Under the pieces are notes generated by a model. The model ran no database searches. It was not told the DNA's origin and saw nothing but the letters and a program-made list of their open reading frames with translations. Made by a program: the position numbers and the translations under genes. This document shows positions 17,108 to 25,925 of a stretch of DNA of 64,000 nucleotides, in pieces. The stretch is from positions 2,604,001 through 2,668,000 of the forward strand of contig NZ_AP019308.1 of NCBI RefSeq assembly GCF_003945345.1, written 5' to 3'. The stretch's first letter is position 1. Each line of letters starts with the position of its first letter. This stretch comes from Paenibacillus baekrokdamisoli (GTDB taxonomy: Bacteria; Bacillota; Bacilli; Paenibacillales; Paenibacillaceae).

Positions 17108-17140
17108 ATCCACGGCGCAAATGCCGTGGATTTTTCTTTT
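17108..17140 (+). terminator. Terminator of the yqzF-like gene
   Basis: Arms ATCCACGGC (17108-17116) and GCCGTGGAT (17123-17131), then a T-rich tract (TTTTTCTTTT). Confidence 0.85.
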
Positions 17141-17151
17141 GGGTTATACAA

Positions 17152-17321
17152 AAAAAGGGTCTATCCCAAAAGGGCAGACCCAAGTGAGCGAATCCCATTA
17201 AATGTGCAAAAGAACCTTCAAAACCACCATTAGAGTGGAAATGAAGGTTCTTTATTGAACGAATAATGCCTAAAAAGTGGGGACTTTATTTCCGTTAATG
17301 ACTTATGGGACAGCCCCTTTT
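17152..17321. mobile_element. MITE-like element, about 170 bp
   Basis: Imperfect terminal inverted repeats: AAAAGGGTCTATCCCAAAAG at the left and, read inward from the right, AAAAGGGGCTGTCCCATAAG. It has no coding capacity. An internal 12-bp inverted repeat AAAGAACCTTCA/TGAAGGTTCTTT lies at 17209-17253. The ends resemble those of Firmicutes insertion sequences. No target duplication is evident. Confidence 0.5.
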
Positions 17322-17365
17322 GCTGACCAACTTTCTAATTAAATTATGGGCTCTAAACCATAATC

Positions 17366-17543
17366 AGTGCTTGCCATCACGAAGTACCTAGCGAAGCGGA
17401 CGGAATCGTTCTGAAGAAGCGATAGCGTTCGCCTTTGTCTCCTTATTTCTACCCCTAAGGGATAGAATCAAGAAATAGGGAGACAACAGCGATCGTAAGA
17501 ATGATCCGTCCGCGCAGCGGGCTATTACCATATATCAAGCACT
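17366..17543. repeat. Long imperfect inverted repeat, 178 bp
   Basis: Nested complementary segments: AGTGCTTG (17366) with CAAGCACT (17536), GCGGACGGAATCGTTCT (17396) with AGAATGATCCGTCCGC (17498), and TTGTCTCCTTATTTCT with AGAAATAGGGAGACAA around a 20-base loop. A T run follows the right arm. It lies 20 bp beyond the clpP-like stop and looks like a large palindromic intergenic repeat. Nothing codes here. Confidence 0.7.
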
Positions 17544-17563
17544 TTTTTTAGTGTTGAGCCAGA

Positions 17564-18142
17564 TTATGCTGTAATTATTTTATCTACGAGCCCATAAGCC
17601 ACTGCTTCTTCAGCGTTCATAAATCGGTCTCGATCAGAATCAATCTCAATTTGCTCCACTGATTGACCCGTATGATGGGATAGTAGAAGGTTGATTTTCT
17701 CTCTTGTTTTCAATATCCAATTCGCATGGATAGCAATATCCGAGGCTTGACCTCGTGCTCCTCCAAGCGGTTGATGAATCATAACTTCGCTATTAGGAAG
17801 AACAAATCGTTTACCATGAGCGCCTCCAGTTAGTAATATCGCTCCGAAGCTTGCAGCGAAACCAGTGCAAATCGTTGAGACATCCGGCTTAATAAACTGC
17901 ATGGTATCGAATATCGAGAAGCCCGCAGTTACTGAGCCCCCCGGACAGTTGATATAGAGCTGTATGTCCTTCTCCGGATCATCCGCAGCCAGGAATAACA
18001 ACTGCGCGACGATACTATTAGCCATAAAATCCTCAATTTCACCGCTAACCATAATAATACGATCCTTCAACAATCTGGAGTAGATATCGTAGCTCCGTTC
18101 TCCTCCTTTTGTCTGTTCGATGACATATGGCGTTAGGTTCAT
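17564..18142 (-). CDS. ClpP-family serine protease paralogue
   Basis: A 192-residue ClpP-type peptidase with catalytic Ser in GFAASFGA (near 98), His in [14 protein letters not shown] (near 123) and Asp in DSDRDRFM (near 172). Canonical ClpP has GMAASMGA; the two Met-to-Phe changes suggest a paralogue rather than the housekeeping enzyme. The N-terminus [11 protein letters not shown] fits a ClpP start at the ATG at 18142, nine bases from GGAGG; two earlier ATG codons overlap the ribosome binding site. It is 24 bp after an ECF sigma factor gene and surely cotranscribed. Confidence 0.88.
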   Translation of the reverse strand: MNLTPYVIEQTKGGERSYDIYSRLLKDRIIMVSGEIEDFMANSIVAQLLFLAADDPEKDIQLYINCPGGSVTAGFSIFDTMQFIKPDVSTICTGFAASFGAILLTGGAHGKRFVLPNSEVMIHQPLGGARGQASDIAIHANWILKTREKINLLLSHHTGQSVEQIEIDSDRDRFMNAEEAVAYGLVDKIITA

Positions 18143-18166
18143 TTCCATCATCCTCCTTTAACTTAA

Positions 18167-18892
18167 CTAAGCCGCGAATCGCAACATACTTGATTGAGAA
18201 GCTTTGATGCCCCTCTTATTTTGATTTGTCGTTGATTGAATGGCTCTGCCGATTACTTGAACCGCGTCCACACCCTCACTTTGGGCAAGAGCTAATAACA
18301 CTAATGCATCTGGGTTCGACTGCCTAATCGCTAAGGTATAGGCTTGTAGTAAACTCGCTTGTTCTGCTGAATGAGAGGGGGCAGATTCTAAAGTGAGTAT
18401 GCCTTCCTTTAACTGCTCAACAGCTGTTCTAGCTCGGTGTAAGGCAGCTTTGACCGCACCCTGAGTGGTATCAAGTGCTATAGCCACCTCAGATGCTTTA
18501 AAACCGTAGAATTCACGTAATAGAAATACCGAACATTGAAGTGGAGAAAGATGGTGCACGAGAAGACTCATTACATGCTCTAAGTCAAAAGAATCCTCAT
18601 GAGGTTGAAAGAACAGCTTTTCATTGCCTGTTCGTTCGAGAGCTAGTTGTTTCCTACGCGCATGATCAACCGATAAATTCTTCGCCGTGCGCAGCAGGAA
18701 TGCCGTCGGATTCGCATGCTGCTGCAGCCCGGTTAATATCGGCAGTGCTTTTAAACACGTCTCTTGAATAAGGTCCTCCGCATCCCACTTTGACCGGGTG
18801 ATCCCATAACAGTAACGATTAAGAGCGGCTAGCCATTCTCCAAATTCGCCTGCTGTATTTTGCTGATTTGTCATACCAAAACGTTCGTTCAA
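18167..18892 (-). CDS. ECF-type RNA polymerase sigma factor
   Basis: About 242 residues. Region 2 is visible in LNRYCYGITRSKWDAEDLIQ and NPTAFLLRTAKNLSVDHAR (about 25-90); region 4 in LSPLQCSVFLLREFYGFKAS and VAIALDTTQGAVKAALHRAR (about 115-160). A C-terminal extension of about 80 residues follows, as in larger ECF groups. No anti-sigma gene is adjacent; the next gene encodes a ClpP paralogue. The start is TTG at 18892, nine bases after AGGAG; the ATG 18 bases downstream has no ribosome binding site. Confidence 0.82.
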   Translation of the reverse strand: MNERFGMTNQQNTAGEFGEWLAALNRYCYGITRSKWDAEDLIQETCLKALPILTGLQQHANPTAFLLRTAKNLSVDHARRKQLALERTGNEKLFFQPHEDSFDLEHVMSLLVHHLSPLQCSVFLLREFYGFKASEVAIALDTTQGAVKAALHRARTAVEQLKEGILTLESAPSHSAEQASLLQAYTLAIRQSNPDALVLLALAQSEGVDAVQVIGRAIQSTTNQNKRGIKASQSSMLRFAA

Positions 18893-19170
18893 ATGTGCCT
18901 CACTCCTAAAAAAAATTTCACAAGCTGCCACTTTTGTAAGTCGATCTAATATGTAAACGAACAGGATATAGGAAAGGATACGCGAGGATATAATTATTTA
19001 ATTTTTCTGCTGGAGTACATTCATTATACGAGTATCTTCTGTAGTAAGCACTAAACATGCAGCTTTTCTATTCACCAATCTGTGCATTTGTCTCTTAAGG
19101 CTAATACACAATCATTCTTGCTCGTTTCTTCGTACAATACAGTAGTCCAAATGGAGAGGAGTTTTGTTAA

Positions 19171-19479
19171 ATGTCCTGTCATCCACATTGCCCCACTGCA
19201 ACGGTATTTGACCCGCCCACACAAGTCGTAAACGATATTTATGATCCTCAATTAGTTAATGTTGTTCATACGGTTGAAGTTACTAACAGTCATCATTGTG
19301 TGCCTGTATACCAACATTGCTACCAATATGTTGTCAAAGAGGAATTCAATGCTCCTACATTCACTGCACCTACATTCACCGGACCTATGCATGCTAACAC
19401 CTACGGTCGTCAGGTAAGAACCTCCGGTCTATCGAAGAATAAAACAAAAAAGAAAAGTAAATTCCAAAACAAGAAATAA
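19171..19479 (+). CDS. CotD-like spore coat protein
   Basis: A 102-residue Cys/His-rich protein: MSCHPHCPTATVFDPPTQVV, then VNDIYDPQLVNVVHTVEVTN, SHHCVPVYQHCYQYVVKEE and a Lys-rich end (KNKTKKKSKFQNKK). The C-x-x-H/H-H-C pattern and the order DPP ... HPV/HTVEVTN-HHCVP match inner-coat CotD-family proteins, which are assembled in the mother cell and cross-linked. GAGAGGAG precedes the ATG. It is monocistronic, at the left edge of the spore-surface island. Confidence 0.75.
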   Translation: MSCHPHCPTATVFDPPTQVVNDIYDPQLVNVVHTVEVTNSHHCVPVYQHCYQYVVKEEFNAPTFTAPTFTGPMHANTYGRQVRTSGLSKNKTKKKSKFQNKK

Positions 19480-19485
19480 CGCGAT

Positions 19486-19530
19486 ACAGAAATGGCCAAT
19501 CTGCACTAGCTGCAGATTGGCCATTTCTGT
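19486..19530. repeat. Perfect 20-bp hairpin after the cotD-like gene
   Basis: Arms 19486-19505 and 19511-19530 are perfectly complementary with a 5-base loop. No T run follows, so it may protect the 3' end of the mRNA or act as a weak terminator. Confidence 0.75.
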
Positions 19531-19569
19531 AAGATCATATTTGAGCAAAGTGTTCAAACTAATCACAGA

Positions 19570-19611
19570 AATAAGCGATCTTGCTCTCAACCTGAGAGAA
19601 GATCGCTTATT
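19570..19611. terminator. Bidirectional terminator-like hairpin
   Basis: Arms AATAAGCGATCT (19570-19581) and AGATCGCTTATT (19600-19611), with CTCTCA/TGAGAG pairing inside. It lies between the converging cotD-like and kinase genes. Confidence 0.65.
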
Positions 19612-19631
19612 TTGCTAGCTGCATATTTTCA

Positions 19632-20723
19632 TCAAAGCACTTCGCTATCCGTTCCTGACTTATTTTCAGAAGAATCGATAGGAGATTCCGATAGTGGACT
19701 GGCTATCAATTCGGAACCATTATCTTTCTCATCCTCAAGCTCCGGTTCTTCCTTTTTACCATGTACCAATTCGTACATTCTTTGCTCTCCATCTGACAAT
19801 AACCAGTCTATTAAGGGCAGCTGTCTGCGAAACTGTTTATACCACTTCTCTGCGGGTCTGGAAGAATAGGCGGCCTGGAATAAGAAAAATAACCCAACCT
19901 TTGCGATCGCAACAGGTAAAATTTTCACTTCCTCATCCGTTAGGTTTGGGTAGCCTTTAATGAATATCTGGTCAAACGTCCTGGAGTGCTCCGGCAGAAG
20001 GATATAGATCGCCCATAAGGAATAGGCGATATCATGCACCCGTTTCCCCTGCTGAATGAAATCGAAGTCCATGACACTGCATATTTCATCGCCTTTATAC
20101 AGCTGATTCCAGAAATGCCAATCGCCATGAATGATCGCAGTCGGTAAATCGTTTTCCGTTTTTTTCCAAGTATCCAATATTTTCTCTGCTCGTTGTTCAG
20201 CTTTATTAAGCTCGTGCTTCGGAATATCAGGCATTTTCTTCAAACGGTCCATTGCGTCTTCGTAATAGTGGATCGGGCGATAAAAGGACCAACTTGGCTC
20301 TGGCCCTGACCCAGTATGCTGCAGTGACCGGTGAAAGGCGTTAAGCATTCGAGCACTTGCATACACTTGATTTGGCCGACATTGAAAAACTTCCCCCCGC
20401 ACAAATGGCGTTACTTGAAGCAGCTTCTCCTTATATCTAATAAAAAAATCCCCGCTCGATGTAAGGATCGGATTCAGAACCGGAACTCCTTCTTCATTCA
20501 GAATGGCAAATGCTTTTTGTATATAATGCAAATGCTCTTCCGTATTCGACCGATTTAGTATCCTAACAACAAATTCTCCTTTACTCGTCTCTACCTTAAT
20601 ATTCAGATTGTAGGATCCCCCTAATTTACGTCCTATCCCTATAAATTTCCCTATCGGGAACCATTCCGACAGATGTTTTATCGCAAATAGAACATCATTG
20701 GTCAAATGCCCGGAGGTTCCCAT
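19632..20723 (-). CDS. Kinase-fold (APH/CotS-type) protein with acidic tail
   Basis: A 363-residue protein of the aminoglycoside phosphotransferase/choline kinase superfamily, which includes CotS and CotI coat proteins. LGGSYNLNIKVETSKGEFVVR (near 35-55) is the nucleotide loop and Lys strand. IIHGDWHFWNQLY (near 199) supplies the Asp catalytic base, and VMDFDFIQQGKR (near 220) the metal-binding Asp. The last 60 residues are Glu/Ser-rich and disordered. AAGGAG lies eight bases before the ATG. It overlaps the upstream kinase-like gene by 29 bp, suggesting translational coupling. Substrate unknown. Confidence 0.8.
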   Translation of the reverse strand: MGTSGHLTNDVLFAIKHLSEWFPIGKFIGIGRKLGGSYNLNIKVETSKGEFVVRILNRSNTEEHLHYIQKAFAILNEEGVPVLNPILTSSGDFFIRYKEKLLQVTPFVRGEVFQCRPNQVYASARMLNAFHRSLQHTGSGPEPSWSFYRPIHYYEDAMDRLKKMPDIPKHELNKAEQRAEKILDTWKKTENDLPTAIIHGDWHFWNQLYKGDEICSVMDFDFIQQGKRVHDIAYSLWAIYILLPEHSRTFDQIFIKGYPNLTDEEVKILPVAIAKVGLFFLFQAAYSSRPAEKWYKQFRRQLPLIDWLLSDGEQRMYELVHGKKEEPELEDEKDNGSELIASPLSESPIDSSENKSGTDSEVL

Positions 20724-21267
20724 AACGATCGCTCCTTGTCTCTATATGATTCATCCATTTCCGGTACATATCGGAGTCCAGCTCTTTAATGTGCAGCATG
20801 AAGGGAGCCAGCAATCCCATTTTTGCCAATCCTTTGAGCATTACCTTTGGAATGAGATACTGTCTGTTGTAGGAGTTGACCAAATCAATAATTTTACTTG
20901 GCGCTCCCTCCTGAATGTAAATGTGAAATAAAGCCACATCAATTCTCGTGAAGCCTAAGCGCATCATTTCATGAATAATGTGTAGAATTTGCTCGGTTTC
21001 GTTTCGGGTAATAGTCCCTCTTCGGCTCAATACTTTTCTTAACGGCTCCCCATCGATAAACTCTATTACCAAGTAATTCGGCCCATGATCATAAAGCTTT
21101 GGAATAATTGGCGAGCCTTCAGCGTGGCAGTACGATTCGTATTCCATACGCGCGTATTTTTCATTGTTATACAACTTAACGCATCGGTCAGATGAAAGCT
21201 TATATACCGATCCTTGTTTTCCTTGTCCGATTAATACGGCTCCAGGAGGCAGTTGATGTATATTCAA
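20695..21267 (-). CDS. YrzF-like degenerate protein kinase
   Basis: A 190-residue Ser/Thr-kinase-like protein. The N-lobe is recognisable: LIGQGKQGSVYKLSSDRCVK (glycine loop and Lys) and LVIEFIDGEPLRKVL (hinge). The catalytic loop expected as H-x-D-L-x-x-x-N is replaced by TRIDVALFHIYIQE, and DFG by IDLVNS, so activity is doubtful. B. subtilis YrzF has this short form. TTG start at 21267 after GAGGTG. It is translated just ahead of, and overlapping, the CotS-type kinase gene. Confidence 0.7.
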   Translation of the reverse strand: MNIHQLPPGAVLIGQGKQGSVYKLSSDRCVKLYNNEKYARMEYESYCHAEGSPIIPKLYDHGPNYLVIEFIDGEPLRKVLSRRGTITRNETEQILHIIHEMMRLGFTRIDVALFHIYIQEGAPSKIIDLVNSYNRQYLIPKVMLKGLAKMGLLAPFMLHIKELDSDMYRKWMNHIETRSDRYGNLRAFDQ

Positions 21268-21453
21268 GCTTCACACCTCATATCCAGATTTAATTATTTA
21301 TACACATTATTCGTGAAGCGGGAAAAAAATATGGGATTATGACGCACTAAAATTGCATTTGACTAAAATCCACTAATGTACATATCATCCATTCACCTAA
21401 TGACATAGCTTAGGAATAGATGCAAACCAAACCTGCTTAATGGAGGTGATTCC

Positions 21454-22770
21454 ATGCTAAAGAAGAAACGGGGAGCACTATCATTACTATTAAAGATGAA
21501 GAAAAAGAAGAAGAAGCAAACCGCAACCATTCTTAACAAACTCCACGCCCCTGCCCGTGTACATCCGGATAGCCCAAAATTAGCAAGGAGTTTAGCGCCA
21601 ATTCGCATCTTAATGGTAATCGATCAATTAAATTTAGGCGGTACGGAAACTCACACGCTTTCGGTCACAAGAGAACTCATCAAAAAAGGCGCTACTGTCG
21701 TAATTGCCTGTAAAAAAGGCAAGCTGCTTGAACATTTCCTAGGATTAGGATGCCCTTTTTACGAAATTGATTTTGTTCTAGATAATTATGAACCAGATCA
21801 CGAAAACCATTTCAAGCATCTGCAGTTGTTGAAATCCGTCATCCTATCGGAGCAAATCGACCTTGTACATGGGCATCAAATCCCGTCTGGCAGTATAGCC
21901 CGTATAGCTGCAGAGCAAATGAATATTCCTTATGTATTTACTGTTCACGGCACCTACTATGAGCGCGACTTTCTGGATGCTATTCAAAAAAAATCGACGA
22001 TTACTTGCGTCAGTCCTCCTATCAGGCGAATGCTACTATCGAACGGAATAGATTCCCAGATTATCCCAAATGGAATGGATACCAAAGAATATCATGCATA
22101 TGGTCCAGCTTATCTGGATCATTTCCGGGTTAAGCTAGGCATCCCCCTGGACGCGACAGTGGTCTTGTACGCAGGACGTTTATCTTGGGAGAAAGGGGAG
22201 ATTTGCGAGGAGATTATTCACACGTTAACTGCGATGCGGAATAATGGTTACCCGAATTTGCATCTGATAATTGCAGGAAGCGGCAATAAGCTAGAGAAGA
22301 TTATCAAGCTCGCAGACAAAATGGAACAGCAAAGCTCAGAAACTTTCATCCATTATGTTGGCGAAGTCATGAATATGGGCGCTTATTACTCCGTAAGTGA
22401 TTGTGTTATCGGTACTGGGAGAGTAGCACTCGAAGCCATGTCATGCGAGCGGCCCTTAATTGCTATTGGCACCAAGGGATTTCTAGGAATTGTAAACCCA
22501 GATAGCTACGAAAAGGCATGGGAGTGCTGGTTTGGTGATCATGATCATGACAAAAAAAGTTCAAGAGCTCTATTAACAGCCCATTTAAGAAAAATTATTA
22601 GTATGGAACCACGACCCAAATCACATTTAGTACAATCCGGTAAAAAATTCGTGACCGACCGGTTTCAAGCATCAAATACGGTCGATCAGCTGCTGAACAT
22701 CTACAACCAATCCATTCAACAATATAAGGCAGTGCGCAGAAGCGAACTGAACAGCAAAAGTAATGATTAA
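21454..22770 (+). CDS. GT4 glycosyltransferase (YtcC-like) with basic leader
   Basis: A 438-residue GT-B fold enzyme. After a Lys/Arg-rich leader (about 1-45) comes IRILMVIDQLNLGGTETHT with the acceptor-side glycine loop, LVHGHQIPSGSIAR and VFTVHGTYYERD. The donor domain starts near VVLYAGRLSWEKGE, and the nucleotide-binding segment is VIGTGRVALEAMSCERPLI. GGAGGTGATTCC precedes the ATG. B. subtilis YtcC, encoded beside cotSA/cotS, is the best positional counterpart, so a coat polysaccharide role is likely. A CATANNNTA box (21404-21412) lies upstream without a matching -35. Confidence 0.8.
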   Translation: MLKKKRGALSLLLKMKKKKKKQTATILNKLHAPARVHPDSPKLARSLAPIRILMVIDQLNLGGTETHTLSVTRELIKKGATVVIACKKGKLLEHFLGLGCPFYEIDFVLDNYEPDHENHFKHLQLLKSVILSEQIDLVHGHQIPSGSIARIAAEQMNIPYVFTVHGTYYERDFLDAIQKKSTITCVSPPIRRMLLSNGIDSQIIPNGMDTKEYHAYGPAYLDHFRVKLGIPLDATVVLYAGRLSWEKGEICEEIIHTLTAMRNNGYPNLHLIIAGSGNKLEKIIKLADKMEQQSSETFIHYVGEVMNMGAYYSVSDCVIGTGRVALEAMSCERPLIAIGTKGFLGIVNPDSYEKAWECWFGDHDHDKKSSRALLTAHLRKIISMEPRPKSHLVQSGKKFVTDRFQASNTVDQLLNIYNQSIQQYKAVRRSELNSKSND

Positions 22771-22787
22771 TAATACTTTGTTATGGA

Positions 22788-24563
22788 GTGATGGTGGTGG
22801 AAAATTATCAAATCGTCCCATGGATCGATGATGTTTTATCTCCAGAAGTGGTTCATAATATGTACGTCCCACCCGAAATGGAGACTATGGCCAGACAAGT
22901 AATGGAGCTTTACGATATGCAGGTCTTTGAAATGGTGCTCATTACTTCTAAGCCTGATAAAGGTGGAGCCATTTGGAAAATTGGCACTAACCATGGCAAC
23001 CGCAGCATCAAGGTTCTGCACAGACGGCCTCAAAGAAGCCTCTTTAGTATCGGGGCGCAGGATTATATGGCAGGAATAGAAGCTCGAGTCCCCTCATTTA
23101 TCCCAACCAAGGATGGCAATCTCTATGTAGAAGCCGGGGGTAAGATGTGGATTGTAACCGAATGGATTGAGCCTTTACTGCCGGTTTCAAAAATCGACCT
23201 GGAAGGCGCTTCCTCACTCTGTTATGGCCTGGGGGAATTTCACAAAAACTCTAAAGGCTACGTTCCTCCGTTCGGTTCGGAAGTATCATCAAGGCTCTAC
23301 AGCTGGCCCAAATATTATGAGAAAATTATCGCCAAGATTGGTTGGTTTCGGGATATCGCCACCGCTTACCCAGAATTTACAGCAAGCACCCGTTTACTAG
23401 CAGTTATCGATGATTTCGAAAAGCAGGCTAATGAAATATACGGACGATTCATGCAATCCTCCTACTCTAAACTACTGTCGAAGGGCGAGGCTCATTGGGG
23501 ACTCGCACACCAGGATTATGGTTGGTCCAATGGCCAAATGGGTCCAGGCGGTATCTGGGTTATCGATTTGGATGGGGTGTCTTATGACCTGCCTATTCGC
23601 GATTTGCGCAAATTGATGACCAGTACGATGGATGATATGGGGGCTTGGGATATAACCTGGATTCGCGGCATGATTGACGCTTATCATCAAGCCAACCCGC
23701 TAGATCAAGAAACCTTTGAGATTTTATGGCTAGATATGGCATTTCCGAATGAATTTTATAAGCATGTCAAAGAAATTGTATTTGAACCAATCCCCTTCTT
23801 TCAAACTGAGCTCGAACCCATTCTTCAAAGGGTGCTGGCTACGGAAACAAGCAAATGGCAGGTTTTAAATGAGCTTGAGAAGGATAAATTTAATTACCCT
23901 GCAGGAGATTACACGATGGAGGAACCCGAAGCTCTGTTCGAATTTGGACGTCCGGAACGCGCGCTTCAAGGGGATAGTCTGCTGCTTCCACAGGATGACT
24001 TTTGGACGCAGCCCATTGCTTCAGATGATCCTTCAGCCGCTCAACCTGAATTGGCTCCTATCTTAGAGAATGATCCACTTATTATGCAGCCAGAACTAAT
24101 CCCGGCATTCTCAGAGATCGAGCTAGAGTATATAGAAGACAGACGTGTTGAAACCACACTTGATTCTGAGGCATTTGTCCTTATTCCAAATACTCCGGAA
24201 CCTGGAATCGCGCTGCCAGCCATTGTTACTCAAGATCCAGCACCAGCTGCCCTATTCCATTTTCCTGCTCCAGCTCCAACTCCAACCAAATTTACACTTC
24301 GAATTCCTAAACGTTCTTCAAAAGCAAAAGGGATCAAGAAAACAGTCAAGCCAAAAAGAAAGTACCGCAAAAGAATACTCAAATCCAAAACCGGAACTAT
24401 GATTAAAACTGGACGCAAGCTGAAGAAACCGCTTTTAAAGAAGGTCACTAGACCAATCTTTAAATTCAAAAAGAAAAGTGTGAAGCGTATAAAAGGTAAA
24501 AGGTCAAAAAATATCACACAACCACTGAAAAAGCAGCTTAGACCTAGACAAAAGACTGCTTGA
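22788..24563 (+). CDS. cotS: CotS-family spore coat kinase with very basic C-terminal tail
   Basis: A 591-residue protein. Residues about 10-390 are a CotS-type kinase fold: WKIGTNHGNRSIKVLHRRP for ATP/Lys, WIVTEWIEPLLPVSK for the hinge, LAHQDYGWSNGQ for the catalytic loop and VIDLDGVSYDLPIRDLRKL for the metal site. A Pro/Glu-rich linker (about 390-500) precedes a tail in which 40 of the last 91 residues are Lys or Arg and none is Asp or Glu. CotS of B. subtilis lacks such a tail. The start is ambiguous among GTG 22788, ATG 22791 and GTG 22797. It lies between two glycosyltransferase genes, as cotS does in Bacillus. Confidence 0.78.
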   Translation: MMVVENYQIVPWIDDVLSPEVVHNMYVPPEMETMARQVMELYDMQVFEMVLITSKPDKGGAIWKIGTNHGNRSIKVLHRRPQRSLFSIGAQDYMAGIEARVPSFIPTKDGNLYVEAGGKMWIVTEWIEPLLPVSKIDLEGASSLCYGLGEFHKNSKGYVPPFGSEVSSRLYSWPKYYEKIIAKIGWFRDIATAYPEFTASTRLLAVIDDFEKQANEIYGRFMQSSYSKLLSKGEAHWGLAHQDYGWSNGQMGPGGIWVIDLDGVSYDLPIRDLRKLMTSTMDDMGAWDITWIRGMIDAYHQANPLDQETFEILWLDMAFPNEFYKHVKEIVFEPIPFFQTELEPILQRVLATETSKWQVLNELEKDKFNYPAGDYTMEEPEALFEFGRPERALQGDSLLLPQDDFWTQPIASDDPSAAQPELAPILENDPLIMQPELIPAFSEIELEYIEDRRVETTLDSEAFVLIPNTPEPGIALPAIVTQDPAPAALFHFPAPAPTPTKFTLRIPKRSSKAKGIKKTVKPKRKYRKRILKSKTGTMIKTGRKLKKPLLKKVTRPIFKFKKKSVKRIKGKRSKNITQPLKKQLRPRQKTA

Positions 24564-24582
24564 GAAAGAAAGGTGTTAATTT

Positions 24583-25728
24583 GTGAACATTTTGATGATT
24601 TGTACGGAAAAGCTGCCAGTCCCCAATATTAGAGGCGGAGCTATTCAAACTTATATTTGCGGAGTTGTATCGCACTTAAGCAAGCATCACCGCATTACAA
24701 TTCTCAGCAGAACGGACCCCGATCTGCCATTAGAAGAAGTTGTCGACGGTATTCGCTATGTTCGTTTTGACTCCGACGGGTTATTAGATGTGTATTCTAG
24801 AGGTGTTATCGATTTTCTTGAGAACAATTCTGAGTACTATAATATTATTCATATCTTTAATCGACCTAAGCTGATCTTGCCTGTGCGTAAGGTTGCTCCT
24901 TCGTCCAGAATAATATTAAACATGCACAACGATATGTTTAATCCAGCTAAGATTCATAGGAGTGAAGGCACCGCCGTTGTGGAACAAACCGAACGTATTA
25001 TAACCATAAGCAATTATATAGGTAGTGCTATTTGCGATTTTTTCCCACAAGCGAGCACTAAATTGAAAACCATATACTCCGGTGTGGACTTGGCCCGTTT
25101 TGCCCCGTGGGTTGAATCTTCGAGCGCATTAGAAGCAAGGGAAAGCATCCGATCACAATATAACCTCGGATCCAAAAAAATAATTTTATTTGTCGGCAGG
25201 CTCTCACGCAACAAAGGCCCCCACGTCTTGGTTCGTGCTATGTCCGAATTAAAGCATTCGGATGCTGTACTTGTCATTGTCGGCGGCGCCTGGTTCAGCG
25301 ATAACACGATAAGCGATTATGTCGCCTATGTTCGGGCGCTTGCCGAACGAGCACCAATTCCAGTACTCACTACCGGATATGTGAATGCCCATGATGTGCA
25401 TCGTTGGTTTTGTGCAGGGGATATCTTCGTCTGCACCTCCATTTGGCAGGAACCGCTCGCAAGGGTTCATTATGAAGCTATGGCAGCCGGACTTCCTTTC
25501 CTCACAACAGCAAGGGGAGGCAATCCGGAAATTGTAAAAAATAATAACGGTTTGTTAATTTCCAATCCTGAAAATCCTTCTGAATATGCACAGAACCTGA
25601 ACACTATGCTGTCAGACCTGAATCAGATGCGTCAGATGGGAATTAATGGACGACGATTGGCCGAGCAGCATTTCACATGGAAACGCGTAGCCCAAGATAT
25701 TCTTTCCGTCTGGGAACAACGAGTTTAA
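24583..25728 (+). CDS. cotSA: CotSA-like GT4 glycosyltransferase
   Basis: A 381-residue GT-B enzyme. The N-terminus MNILMICTEKLPVPNIRGGA is the CotSA hallmark, followed by HIFNRPKLILPVRK, LNMHNDMF and IYSGVDLARFAPW. The donor domain contains IILFVGRLSRNKGPHVLVRA and WQEPLARVHYEAMAAGLPF with the conserved Glu of retaining GT4 enzymes. CotSA is needed for spore coat assembly or decoration with CotS. GTG start after AAAGGTG. It follows cotS by 19 bp and ends at a strong terminator. Confidence 0.85.
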   Translation: MNILMICTEKLPVPNIRGGAIQTYICGVVSHLSKHHRITILSRTDPDLPLEEVVDGIRYVRFDSDGLLDVYSRGVIDFLENNSEYYNIIHIFNRPKLILPVRKVAPSSRIILNMHNDMFNPAKIHRSEGTAVVEQTERIITISNYIGSAICDFFPQASTKLKTIYSGVDLARFAPWVESSSALEARESIRSQYNLGSKKIILFVGRLSRNKGPHVLVRAMSELKHSDAVLVIVGGAWFSDNTISDYVAYVRALAERAPIPVLTTGYVNAHDVHRWFCAGDIFVCTSIWQEPLARVHYEAMAAGLPFLTTARGGNPEIVKNNNGLLISNPENPSEYAQNLNTMLSDLNQMRQMGINGRRLAEQHFTWKRVAQDILSVWEQRV

Positions 25729-25801
25729 ACAATAATCCAATAGTCATAAACCGAAACAGGCTTGTACCCTCTTGAAATAATTTCACAATCCAATTTAATC
25801 T

Positions 25802-25843
25802 AAAATGAATTACCCGGTAAACATATACCGGGTTATTCATTTT
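25802..25843. terminator. Strong bidirectional terminator
   Basis: 18-bp arms 25802-25819 and 25826-25843 with one mismatch and a 6-base loop. A-rich and T-rich flanks serve both the cotSA-like gene and the converging acidic-protein gene. Confidence 0.8.
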
Positions 25844-25925
25844 AAGTTGTTTCCGTTAGAGTGAGTTCTAGTTGAACGAGCATGGACGTTTGGCAACATC
25901 CAATTATTTCGACTTACCGATCTTC

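Noticed and set aside
21404..21412. CATAGCTTA as a sigma-K promoter for the YtcC-like gene.
   Set aside because: The -10 fits, but no AC dinucleotide lies about 16 bp upstream, and such 9-mers occur often by chance; it is mentioned only as a weak lead.
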